Source: Pauljensenia sp902373545
GTDB lineage: Bacteria > Actinomycetota > Actinomycetes > Actinomycetales > Actinomycetaceae
DNA: 51,989 bases
Reading direction: 5' to 3'
Assembly (NCBI RefSeq): GCF_041432775.1
Contig: NZ_JAPWAG010000017.1
Span: forward strand, 1 to 51,989
Below are positions 34,294-41,868 of the stretch, one piece after another. The notes beneath the pieces were generated by a model. That model was not told the origin of the DNA. It worked only from the letters and a program-made list of their open reading frames with translations, and did not search any database. Position 1 is the first letter of the stretch. Every line of letters starts with the position of its first letter. Both the position numbers and the translations under genes were made by a program.

Positions 34294-34956
34294 CTATTCG
34301 TTGCGATGATTGTCGATGTCGTCGGCCCAGGCGCGGAAACGCTGTTGGAGCGCGTGGAGCTGTGGGCCGTTAATGCCGTAGGCCGCAACTTGTGTCAGGC
34401 TGATGTCGCTTGCTCCGCGCAGACACTCTGCGAAGAATGCTTCGTCAAAGCCTGCATCGCGTTCCTGCAGGAGTTCGATGAGGCGCGCATCGGTGATTGT
34501 TCGGGTGGAGCGGATCGCATCGACGTCGAGGTAGTCGCGTGGGTAGCTCCTGGAGTACAGGGCGCTGAGTTTGTTGCCGACGGCGTCAGCAAGGTCAAGG
34601 ACGGGCCCGATGTCGAGACGGACGGGTGTGTGGGCGCGCCAGTCGATGGCGAGATCAACGCTGAGTGGTGCCCCGTCTGGTGGAGTGACGGAGAGCTGGG
34701 CGAAAGAGGGGGTTGCGCGTTCGACGGTGACGTCGTAGTTGTGGGCAGCGAGGTGCTCAGTGAGGCTGTCTACTGCGTTGGGGAACCGCGTGGCGGCGTG
34801 CATGACCGTGAAGAGGTCAATGTCGTTGGTGGGGCGCTGCGTCATCCCGTGTTCACGGATTGCACCTGAGCCCGCGAGAGCGAAGTCCGCGTCTGCGAGG
34901 ACCTCGAGCGCACATGCGATTAGCTGACGTTGCGACTGTTGTACAGAGAGAGCCAT
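34294..34956 (-). CDS. AbiEii-type nucleotidyltransferase (toxin-like)
   Basis: 220 aa. DNA polymerase-beta-type nucleotidyltransferase core: LAGSGAIREHGMTQRPTNDI then DLF, carrying the GS motif and the DxD metal ligands at about residues 28-53, and LSVDLAIDW as the third acidic strand. AbiEii/COG2253-type proteins act as toxins of type IV toxin-antitoxin and abortive-infection systems. The ATG is preceded by GGAGGAAT. It overlaps the upstream gene by 37 bp, so the two are coupled. Confidence 0.8.
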   Translation of the reverse strand: MALSVQQSQRQLIACALEVLADADFALAGSGAIREHGMTQRPTNDIDLFTVMHAATRFPNAVDSLTEHLAAHNYDVTVERATPSFAQLSVTPPDGAPLSVDLAIDWRAHTPVRLDIGPVLDLADAVGNKLSALYSRSYPRDYLDVDAIRSTRTITDARLIELLQERDAGFDEAFFAECLRGASDISLTQVAAYGINGPQLHALQQRFRAWADDIDNHRNE

Positions 34957-35276
34957 TTATTCCTCCCACACAGGACTGTGAAGCGATTTTCCCATGCGGC
35001 TGTGATCGCAAGGTCAAGGCGCAGTGTCGGCCATATGTCGGTGAGGATGTCGCGGTTGAGGTAGCGGCGTTGGTCTTCCACACTGCCCTCGCCGATAACG
35101 CATTGGTAGACCGTCGTTCGTTCGCCGGCGTCGTCGACGTTAAAGCAGCCATCTCCTGGTGCCCAACTCAAACGCACAGGGAGGTGCACGATGCCCGTGG
35201 ATGGACCCGTGAGCTCATCGAGCGATGCGGGAACACAAAAGGGTTTTGTGTCGCGGTATGTGATGCGCCCACTCAT
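34920..35276 (-). CDS. Conserved small protein, likely partner of the AbiEii-type gene
   Basis: 118 aa, not a family I can name. It contains a PFCVPASLDELTGPSTG-type N-terminus, a central GEGSVEDQRRYLNRDILTDI and a C-terminal WENRFTVLCGRNKW. I recall similar proteins encoded before AbiEii-like genes in actinobacteria, but cannot verify it. Its position suggests antitoxin or regulator, yet there is no visible helix-turn-helix as in AbiEi. GAGAGGAGAGAGG precedes the ATG. Confidence 0.7.
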   Translation of the reverse strand: MSGRITYRDTKPFCVPASLDELTGPSTGIVHLPVRLSWAPGDGCFNVDDAGERTTVYQCVIGEGSVEDQRRYLNRDILTDIWPTLRLDLAITAAWENRFTVLCGRNKWLSLYNSRNVS

Positions 35277-35278
35277 GC

Positions 35279-35474
35279 CTCTCTCCTCTCGTGCTTGCGA
35301 TCTGGCGACCCGCTCGCATGTCTAGCTTAGCGTGCGATGAAGCGGATGATGAGGATACGGCGGGTGGCAGCGCTTAGTCTGCCCCGCCGCATGTGTTCAG
35401 ACGTTGGACTTCCAAGAGCAGAAGATAGCGCCAGGAGTCAGCGCCACTGCCGTTCCTGGTGACGGCTTTTGGAT
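35279..35474. other. Spacer upstream of the AbiEii pair
   Basis: No gene seen; presumably holds the promoter of the 118-aa gene. The stretch 35579-35697 on the other side of the IS fragment is also gene-free. Confidence 0.35.
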
Positions 35475-35578
35475 ACTCCTGCTAGATAGCAGTGGGCGAC
35501 CACTCTGGAAAGTAGGTGCCTGAGCGCAGCTTGGGGATCGCCACGTCAATGGTGCCGACCCTGGTGTCCAGGGGCCGG
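35475..35578 (-). mobile_element. Fragment of IS256-family transposase gene (copy)
   Basis: 104 bp with one difference from 38330-38433. Encodes RPLDTRVGTIDVAIPKLRSG and YFPEWSPTA from the N-terminal part of the transposase, with the same abnormal end point as the larger copy. Confidence 0.85.
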
Positions 35579-35697
35579 ATGATCAGCGAACGCCACATGC
35601 ACACGCACCACGCACACACCCACAGCCACCACAACAGCGACAAACACCCGTGCGGCACGCCTCCACAGTCGCCGACCACACGACACCAGGCTAGCCA

Positions 35698-36558
35698 TCA
35701 TGACGCCTGTCCCCACTCACCATTCTTATTCTGGAAGTAATGCACATTCTGAGAAAGAAACAATGTTCGAGACACAATCTGTCTCGCCTCATCAGTCACA
35801 GGACGCTGAATCAACACGGGAAGCTCCTTATCAAGATCTATGTTCCCGCTTGCATTCATCATCTGCTGATAGTTCGTCTGATCACGCGGATCCAGCAAAT
35901 GCACCAGCCGCCACGACCCATCCACCACCTGAAGCTCGTAGGTACGCACAAGCCACCCAAACTCAACATGCGCATTCCCCACTGCCTCACCAACCGGGTT
36001 ATCCACGGGCATTGCGACTCGAACAACAGCCGTCTTATAGTCAGAGTCAGGATCACACTTAATCACCTGCACAACCCCAGCCTCCACACGCGGAGACACA
36101 ACAGGGTAGTTACCTTCACGATCTTTCCCGGAAAACATGTCACCGAAAAAATCTTCACCTACCGTTGATTGGAGCCTGAGGACACCCGGCACCACTCCAA
36201 TCTCATCCAAGAAACTAAGCATCTCTTGTGAATTATTTGCAAGCATGACGTCTCGTCGTTCGGTGGAACCAAAGACTTTTTGGCTCCACTCTGCGCTGGC
36301 TTGGATGGCGCCTACACACGTTGCTGGGAATCGTGTACCTACTCCTTCAAAGCCGGGCGTCTGGCTCGTGGCGATGGCGCCGGTGCCCGCCACGACATCA
36401 TCCATGGACGTATTCACCGGCGTCGACGGCGCAGACGACGCCGCGGGAGTGGGATCCCCACCCCTGCTGCCCCCTCTCGCCAGCACACCCACAAGCACAC
36501 TGACAAGCAGGACATTCACCAAGACAAGACCAATCAGGAGTACCTTCTTCTTGTTCAT
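35698..36558 (-). CDS. Membrane-anchored extracellular protein, plasmid/ICE type
   Basis: 286 aa. An N-terminal uncleaved membrane helix (VLLIGLVLVNVLLVSVLVGVL at residues 5-25), a Gly/Ala/Pro/Ser linker, then an extracellular domain of about 210 residues with alternating strands (VEFGWLVRTYELQVVDGSWR) reminiscent of the NTF2-like fold of conjugation proteins of the TcpC/VirB8 kind. The resemblance is structural guesswork. It is the last of a three-gene minus-strand group with two very small genes and no identifiable ATPase. Confidence 0.6.
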   Translation of the reverse strand: MNKKKVLLIGLVLVNVLLVSVLVGVLARGGSRGGDPTPAASSAPSTPVNTSMDDVVAGTGAIATSQTPGFEGVGTRFPATCVGAIQASAEWSQKVFGSTERRDVMLANNSQEMLSFLDEIGVVPGVLRLQSTVGEDFFGDMFSGKDREGNYPVVSPRVEAGVVQVIKCDPDSDYKTAVVRVAMPVDNPVGEAVGNAHVEFGWLVRTYELQVVDGSWRLVHLLDPRDQTNYQQMMNASGNIDLDKELPVLIQRPVTDEARQIVSRTLFLSQNVHYFQNKNGEWGQAS

Positions 36559-36581
36559 CGCTCACCCACCCCCATTCTCTT

Positions 36582-36758
36582 TTAGGCGAACAAGCCCGCA
36601 GCAGCACCGAAAACCGTGGCGATACCACCCAGAGCCGCATACGCCTTATTACTGGCCACAGTCCCCCAGAACCCCACGTTAGGTGAGGTCTGCCCAAACG
36701 GATTCGTCACACCAGACTGAGCATCATCGATGGGGAACACAAACGGGTAGAGATTCAT
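36582..36758 (-). CDS. Small hydrophobic protein (58 aa)
   Basis: ATG with GGAGAAGAGG just upstream. Product MNLYPFVFPIDDAQ... ends with a hydrophobic Gly/Ala segment (AALGGIATVFGAAAGLFA). Size and the Gly/Ala-rich end suggest a pilin-like or channel subunit of a transfer system; unproven. It lies 23 bp upstream of the 286-aa gene. Confidence 0.6.
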   Translation of the reverse strand: MNLYPFVFPIDDAQSGVTNPFGQTSPNVGFWGTVASNKAYAALGGIATVFGAAAGLFA

Positions 36759-36772
36759 ACCTCTTCTCCTAG

Positions 36773-36994
36773 CTACTTGTTGTTGATGGATCGATAGGTA
36801 TCCATAATGGCCGCACCCAACCGGATGCCAGCAGCCCGCGTCGCGGGCGCAAGATCGCTGTAACGCGACATGTCACGCGCATCAATATGAGCGTCATAGG
36901 GAATGGGAACCGTGCGCGCACACGCGCCCTCCAACCACACCTGCCCCATATCACCCACACGACCAGTGGGCACCTGTTCAACCGTGGGAATCAC
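36773..36994 (-). CDS. Small conserved-looking protein (73 aa)
   Basis: GTG start; an in-frame stop lies three codons upstream, so this is a complete short gene. The sequence (RTVPIPYDAHIDARDMSRYS, LGAAIMDTYRSI) looks like conserved soluble protein but I cannot assign it. First of the three-gene group with 36582-36758 and 35698-36558. Confidence 0.5.
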   Translation of the reverse strand: MIPTVEQVPTGRVGDMGQVWLEGACARTVPIPYDAHIDARDMSRYSDLAPATRAAGIRLGAAIMDTYRSINNK

Positions 36995-37243
36995 TCTCTT
37001 CTATCCTTCCCTCGTTATGCAGGCAAGTCACGGCGGCCAGCCCTAACACCCACACCCTTATTAACCAACTATTAGATGGAGTGTTTTCCTTCAATCTATA
37101 TGATTAACCGACGCCACGCCCCTCCTTTCACGTCTGCGTGCGCGCCCAAATTCTTTCACCCACCATACGCATCTACGCCCACCCCTTCACACGCGGCACC
37201 CATCATGAGACAACACGACACCACACAAGAGAAGAAAGAAGAA
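36995..37243. other. Spacer with probable promoter of the three-gene group
   Basis: No gene. AT-richer than its surroundings near 37055-37105, so it probably holds the promoter of the 73-aa gene; no clear boxes picked. Confidence 0.35.
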
Positions 37244-37280
37244 GGAGGGCCTGACACGAACGAATCGCGTCAGGTCCTTC
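37244..37280 (-). terminator. Terminator of the gene cut by the IS256-type element
   Basis: Hairpin with GGCCTGAC/GTCAGGTC arms followed on the minus strand by a pyrimidine run (TTCTTCTTTCTTCTC). Sits 9 bp after the stop of the 3' gene fragment. Confidence 0.6.
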
Positions 37281-37288
37281 CGTCCGTA

Positions 37289-37394
37289 TCAGGTCAGATC
37301 AGAATCAACAGGCCCATCAGCAGCGGGAAGCTCAGGGACCGGAGAAGGCGCATACGACAACACCACACCCCCACGCACGAACGTCACGGGTCAA
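37289..37394 (-). pseudogene. 3' end of a gene interrupted by the IS256-type element
   Basis: The minus strand from the IS edge reads PVTFVRGGVVLSYAPSPVPE and on to VDSDLT, then TGA at 37289-37291 and a terminator. This is about 34 codons of the C-terminus of an unknown protein whose 5' part is missing on the other side of the insertion. Confidence 0.55.
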
Positions 37395-38747
37395 GTCCTG
37401 TGGAGTGGTGTAATCGTTTTGTGTCCTTCGGGTTGGGTTATGCGGTGAGTTTGAGTGTGGTGTCCTCCTGTTGGGTGGGTTGTGGTGTGAGTCGTGATGT
37501 GGTGAGGATGTCGAGGCTGAGGTAGCGTCAGCCTTCGGCCCATTCGTCGTTTTGTTCGGCGAGGACGGCTCCGACCAGGCCGATGATGGCTTGGCGGTTG
37601 GGGAAGATGCCTACGGTGTCGGTGCGTCGGCGGATTTCGCGGTTGAGGCGTTCATTGGGGTTGTTGGACCAGATCTGGGTCCATACCCCGGTGGGGAAGG
37701 ACGTGAACGCGAGGATGTCTGCCCTGGCTTGATCGAGGTGATCCCAGGCGGCGGGGAGCTTGTCGTGGACGTAGTCCAAGAGCCGGTCGTATTGGGCGTT
37801 GACTGATGCGGCGTCGGACTGGTCGTACACCGAGTGCAGCATCGCTTTGACAGCGGGCCATAGCGCTTTGGGGGTGACTGACATGAGATGAGCGGCGTAG
37901 TGGGTGCGGCACCGTTGCCAGGCGGCTCCAGGCAGGTTCGCTGCGATGGCCTCAACCAGGCCCAGATGGGCGTCACTGGTCACCAGGCGCACGCCGGTGA
38001 GACCTCGGGCGACCAGGTCAGCGAAGAACTCCTTCCAGGCCGGGCCGGTCTCACTGGTGGATACGCGCACCCCCAGCACTTCGCAGTGTCCGTCATTGTT
38101 GACTCCGGTGGCAACCAGGACCGCGCACGAGACGACGCGCCCTCCTTCGCGCACCTTCATGGTCAGTGCCTCAGCGGCAACGAACGTGAAAGGCCCAGCG
38201 TCATCGAGGGGGCGATGACGGAACTCGTCCACATGTTCGTCCAGGTCGGGGGCCATACGTGAGACCTAAGACTTCGACAGTCCTGTGATCCCCAGGGTTT
38301 TGACAAGCTTGTCCATACGGCACGTAGACACTCCTGCTAGGTAGCAGTGGGCGACCACTCTGGAAAGTAGGTGCCTGAGCGCAGCTTGGGGATCGCCACG
38401 TCAATGGTGCCGACCCTGGTGTCCAGGGGCCGGTAGCGATACCCGTTGCGCCTGGTGTGACGCTGCGGGTCTTGTTGACCCCACTGGGCCCCGCACACCG
38501 TGTCAGCCTCCACTGAGAGCAGCGCGCTAATGACGTGCTGGAGCAGGGAACGCATCAAATCCGGGGATGCCTGGGATAACGCCTCGCCAAGCGAGCCAGC
38601 AGGGTCGATAAGATGAGGAGCGGTCATCGTTGTGCCTCCACATCATTTCGAGTCAGAAGTAGAGAGCTTTCTCGAAGGATCACACGGTGACCGCACCCAT
38701 AACAAGCAACGAGCCGACCACCACACGGTGACACCACCATGTGGGAC
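37395..38747 (-). mobile_element. Degenerate IS256-family insertion sequence
   Basis: About 1.35 kb. Right terminal repeat GTCCTGTGGAGTGGTGTAAT at 37395-37414; candidate left repeat at 38729-38747 matches its complement at 12 of 19 positions. It carries the broken transposase below. No target-site duplication is seen. It sits 16 bp from the tRNA-Met 3' end. Confidence 0.75.
37465..38627 (-). pseudogene. IS256-family transposase, disrupted
   Basis: N-terminal part 38627-38337 (LIDPAGSLGEALSQASPDLM, ADTVCGAQWGQQ), then a frame change with apparent loss of about 20 codons after FPEWSPTA. The central frame resumes with MDKLVKTLGITGLSKS, a TAG stop (38268-38270 region), VSRMAPDLDEHVDEF, and the DDE domain (VTSDAHLGLVEAI, WQRCRTHYAAH, NNPNERLNREIRRR) to 37528, where a TGA interrupts EWAEG-RYLSLDIL; the tail continues to about 37440. 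Three lesions make it inactive. Confidence 0.85.
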
Positions 38748-38763
38748 GCTACTGATACATCTG

Positions 38764-38837
38764 TGCCCCAAGTCGGGCTTGAACCGACGACCCACGGATT
38801 ATGAGTCCGCTGCTCTGACCGACTGAGCTATTGGGGC
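38764..38837 (-). tRNA. tRNA-Met (anticodon CAU)
   Basis: 74 nt without an encoded CCA. Acceptor GCCCCAA/TTGGGGC, D stem GCTC/GAGC, anticodon stem GCGGA/TCCGT with loop CTCATAA (anticodon at 38801-38803), T stem GTCGG/CCGAC with loop TTCAAGC all pair. Elongator Met is the likely identity; tRNA-Ile2 with a modified C34 also has CAU. It borders the accessory island and is its target site. Confidence 0.93.
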
Positions 38838-38977
38838 GTGGCCATCTTAGCGGAGGAAGACGCTACCCTTCCACCGACACCCTCCCTGATCCGTAGGTCA
38901 CGTCACAGCGACATAGGACCTTAGTCATGCCTATGGTGGTTTTACAAGGCCGCAGCCAATCAATTTAAGGAGATGGC

Positions 38978-40720
38978 ATGAACGTAGCGGAACAGATCGT
39001 GAACCAGCTTGTCGATGCAGGGGTACACCGGATCTACGGCATTGTCGGCGATTCGCTCAACCCCATCGTCGACGCCGTGCGCAAAACCGGCGGCTCGACG
39101 AAGGGCGGCATCGACTGGATCCACGTGCGCCACGAGGAGGCGGCGGCGTTCGCTGCTTCGGCCGAGGCTCAGCTGACTGGCAAGCTCGCCGTGTGCGCGG
39201 GTTCATGCGGCCCGGGCAACCTGCACCTCATCAACGGCCTGTACGACGCGAACCGCACGGGCGCGCCTGTCCTGGCCATTGCCTCGCACATCCCGAGCGT
39301 CCAGATCGGCTCCACCTACTTCCAGGAGACTCACCCGGACCGCATTTTCGAGGAGTGCTCGGTCTACAACGAGCTCATTTCCTCCGCGGCGCAGTCGCCG
39401 CGCACGGTCAACTCGGCGATCCGCCACGCGGTCGGCTTGGGCGGCGTCTCGGTCATCACATTGCCCGGCGACATCTCTGACCTCAAGGCCGTTGAGCACG
39501 TTCCCACCTACGCGCCCGCGCGCCCCGCGACGCTTGCTCCCAACGCCACCGATATTGAAGAGGCCGCGGCGCTCTTGAACAAGGCCGACAAGGTCGCTAT
39601 CTTCGCCGGCGCTGGTGTTGAGGGTGCCCACGACGAGGTCATCGCCCTGGCGGATGCGCTCAAGGCGCCGATCGGCCACTCGCTGCGCGGCAAGCACTTC
39701 ATCCAGTATGACAACCCCTTCGACGTGGGCATGACGGGCCTTCTGGGCTACGGCGCAGCAGCTGAGGGCATGAACGACGCCGACGTGCTGATCCTGCTGG
39801 GCACCGACTTCCCCTACGACCAATTCCTGCCGTCCACCCCAACGATCCAGGTGGACACGCACGCAGAGAAGCTGGGCCGCCGCACGGACGTCGGCCTCGC
39901 GATCCACGCACAGGTCAAGCCCTTCATCGAGGCCCTGCTCCCCCACCTGCGCGCCGGCCGCACGGATTCCTTCCTGAAAGCCAAGATCAAGAAGCACTCG
40001 GAAATCATGCATGCACCCGTGGGTGCCTACACGCGCAACGTGGAGAAGATGCGTCCGATCCACCCCGAGTATGCTGCCCACCTCCTCAATGAGACGGCCG
40101 CGAAGGACGCGATTTTCACCGCGGACACGGGCATGTGCAACGTGTGGACCGCCCGCTACATTGATCCGCTCGGCACGCGCCGCCTCATCGGCTCCCTGCT
40201 GCACGGATCGATGGCGAACGCCCTGCCGATGGCCCTGGGCGCTCAGGTCGCCTACCCGAGTCGCCAGGTCGTGTCTGTGTCGGGCGACGGCGGGCTCTCG
40301 ATGCTTCTCGGCGAGCTCATCACCGCGAAGATGTACGACCTGCCGGTCAAGGTGGTCGTCTTCAACAATTCGACGCTGGGCATGGTGAAGCTGGAGATGC
40401 TGGTCAACGGCCTGCCGGACTTCCAGACGGACGTCCCGGACACGAATTACGCGGACATTGCCCGCGCAATTGGTTTCCACGCGGAGCGCGTCGAGGACGC
40501 ATCGCGCCTGGAGGGCGCCTACCGCGAGGCGTTCGCGGCGCCCGGCCCCGCCCTCGTTGAGGTCATCACGGACCCGAACGCCCTCTCGCTCCCGCCGGCC
40601 ATCACGGGCGGCCAGGTCGTCGGTTTCGCGACCGCGATGAGCAAGATCGTCCTCAACCGCGGCATCGCTGAGGCTTTCTCGATGGCCACCTCCAACATGC
40701 GCAACATCCCGCGTCTGTAG
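38978..40720 (+). CDS. poxB: Pyruvate dehydrogenase (quinone) / pyruvate oxidase PoxB
   Basis: 580-aa thiamine diphosphate and FAD enzyme that oxidatively decarboxylates pyruvate to acetate and CO2, passing electrons to membrane quinone. N-terminal PYR domain with the catalytic Glu in WIHVRHEEAAAFAASAE (about residues 48-64), central FAD domain, and C-terminal PP domain with the TPP-magnesium motif SGDGGLSML...NNSTLGM. AAGGAG lies 6 bp before the ATG. A lactate-oxidase-like peroxide-forming variant cannot be excluded from sequence alone. It is a single-gene unit with its own terminator, immediately outside the island. Confidence 0.92.
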   Translation: MNVAEQIVNQLVDAGVHRIYGIVGDSLNPIVDAVRKTGGSTKGGIDWIHVRHEEAAAFAASAEAQLTGKLAVCAGSCGPGNLHLINGLYDANRTGAPVLAIASHIPSVQIGSTYFQETHPDRIFEECSVYNELISSAAQSPRTVNSAIRHAVGLGGVSVITLPGDISDLKAVEHVPTYAPARPATLAPNATDIEEAAALLNKADKVAIFAGAGVEGAHDEVIALADALKAPIGHSLRGKHFIQYDNPFDVGMTGLLGYGAAAEGMNDADVLILLGTDFPYDQFLPSTPTIQVDTHAEKLGRRTDVGLAIHAQVKPFIEALLPHLRAGRTDSFLKAKIKKHSEIMHAPVGAYTRNVEKMRPIHPEYAAHLLNETAAKDAIFTADTGMCNVWTARYIDPLGTRRLIGSLLHGSMANALPMALGAQVAYPSRQVVSVSGDGGLSMLLGELITAKMYDLPVKVVVFNNSTLGMVKLEMLVNGLPDFQTDVPDTNYADIARAIGFHAERVEDASRLEGAYREAFAAPGPALVEVITDPNALSLPPAITGGQVVGFATAMSKIVLNRGIAEAFSMATSNMRNIPRL

Positions 40721-40745
40721 GTCCCCCTCGGGAGGCCTTCCGGGG

Positions 40746-40792
40746 ACGAGGCCGGGGCTGAGTCGCGCGACGCGGCCTGGCCCCGGCCTCGT
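40746..40792. terminator. Bidirectional terminator between poxB and fructosamine kinase
   Basis: Arms ACGAGGCCGGGGC (40746-40758) and GCCCCGGCCTCGT (40780-40792), 13-bp perfect stem, between two converging genes. Confidence 0.8.
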
Positions 40793-40794
40793 GC

Positions 40795-41670
40795 TTAGGC
40801 GTACCGACGGGCGATTCTCACCGCGTCGGGCACGTAGGCGCGTCCGAAGACGGCGCAGTGGATCATCATGATGTGCGCCTGGTGCAGGGCGATGCGTTCG
40901 CGCCAGCCGTCCGCCAGGGGCGAGGCCTCGTCGTAGGCGGCCAGGATCCGCTCCAGGTGCGGGCAGCCGAAGACCGCGAGGGCCGCCAGGTCCTCCTCGG
41001 CGTGCCCGCCTTGGGCGGCGGGGTCGATGAGGACGGCGCTGCCCGGGGTCCACATGACGTTGCCGCTCCACAGGTCCCCGTGGGTGCGCGCCGCGCCGAC
41101 GTTGTTGTGGCGGTTTTTCGCGTCTTCTACGAGGCGCGGCTGGTCGTGGTCGAATTCTCCGGATTCGAGGCGCTCGCAGAGCTTTTCGATGAGCGCACGC
41201 TCGGCGGCAGCGAAAACGCGTGAACTCACGTAGGGAGCGATGCGCTGATGCGCGTAGAACGCTCCCCACGACTCGCGAGAGGACGAGGCCGTGGCGCGCT
41301 CGCCCGGTCGCGCACGGTCGGGTCGCAGGCCGCCTTGACCAACCTCGGCGATCCCGCGAGCGCGCGGCCGCTCGGGTAAGGACAGTGGTGCCTCTCCCAT
41401 CCAGCCCTCCCCCTCGAATCCGGGCGGGGGTGCCCCTAGGTGGCTGGCTCCGGCGGCGTGCGTGTGGGCGAGAGCACGGCCGAACTCCTCAGCCGCGCGA
41501 GGGGTTGGCGAGACGGACACCAGGCGCGGCTCCTCGAGCCACGTCGCGCCGTGATCAAGAACGGGCACGACGGCCGCGCCCGGGTCCGAGGCCTCGGCGA
41601 GCCATGCCAAGCCCGCGACCTCGTAGGCGATACGCCCGCGGCGGCTGTCCGTCTTTCTCATGGTCTCCAT
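40795..41670 (-). CDS. Fructosamine kinase family protein
   Basis: 291 aa, aminoglycoside-phosphotransferase-like kinase fold. Catalytic loop HGDLWSGNVMW at about residues 194-204 (Asp base and Asn), metal motif DPAAQGGHAEEDLA following. Family members phosphorylate ketoamines (deglycation) or related sugar amines. The N-lobe is short and Gly-rich, with no clear nucleotide loop, and the first residues (METMRKTDSRRGRIAYEVAG) already contain the ATP-lysine/Glu region, so it may be somewhat N-truncated compared with the family; an upstream start was not found. Confidence 0.8.
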   Translation of the reverse strand: METMRKTDSRRGRIAYEVAGLAWLAEASDPGAAVVPVLDHGATWLEEPRLVSVSPTPRAAEEFGRALAHTHAAGASHLGAPPPGFEGEGWMGEAPLSLPERPRARGIAEVGQGGLRPDRARPGERATASSSRESWGAFYAHQRIAPYVSSRVFAAAERALIEKLCERLESGEFDHDQPRLVEDAKNRHNNVGAARTHGDLWSGNVMWTPGSAVLIDPAAQGGHAEEDLAALAVFGCPHLERILAAYDEASPLADGWRERIALHQAHIMMIHCAVFGRAYVPDAVRIARRYA

Positions 41671-41796
41671 CGACGCTCCCCGTTCCGTGTCGTCGGCCCC
41701 GCGGGGGAACCGATCCTCCTACCCACCCATGCTATCGCCTGCCCCGCCACACACAGGGCGTGCGGAGGAGCGAGGGTGCCCAGGCCTCGTCCCGCT

Positions 41797-41827
41797 TAGA
41801 CACATACCAAATAAACATCGTTATACT
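41797..41827 (+). promoter_or_regulatory. Predicted promoter of the DUF262 gene
   Basis: TAGACA (41797-41802), 19-bp spacer, TATACT (41822-41827) in an AT-rich pocket, 41 bp upstream of the ATG. Confidence 0.45.
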
Positions 41828-41868
41828 TCCGATTAGAGTAAAGTCCCCCGACGAGGATGTAGGCCTCC

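Noticed and set aside
35516..35740. His-rich plus-strand frame
   Set aside because: Lies across the IS256 fragment and its flank; His richness comes from a CACA-rich stretch.
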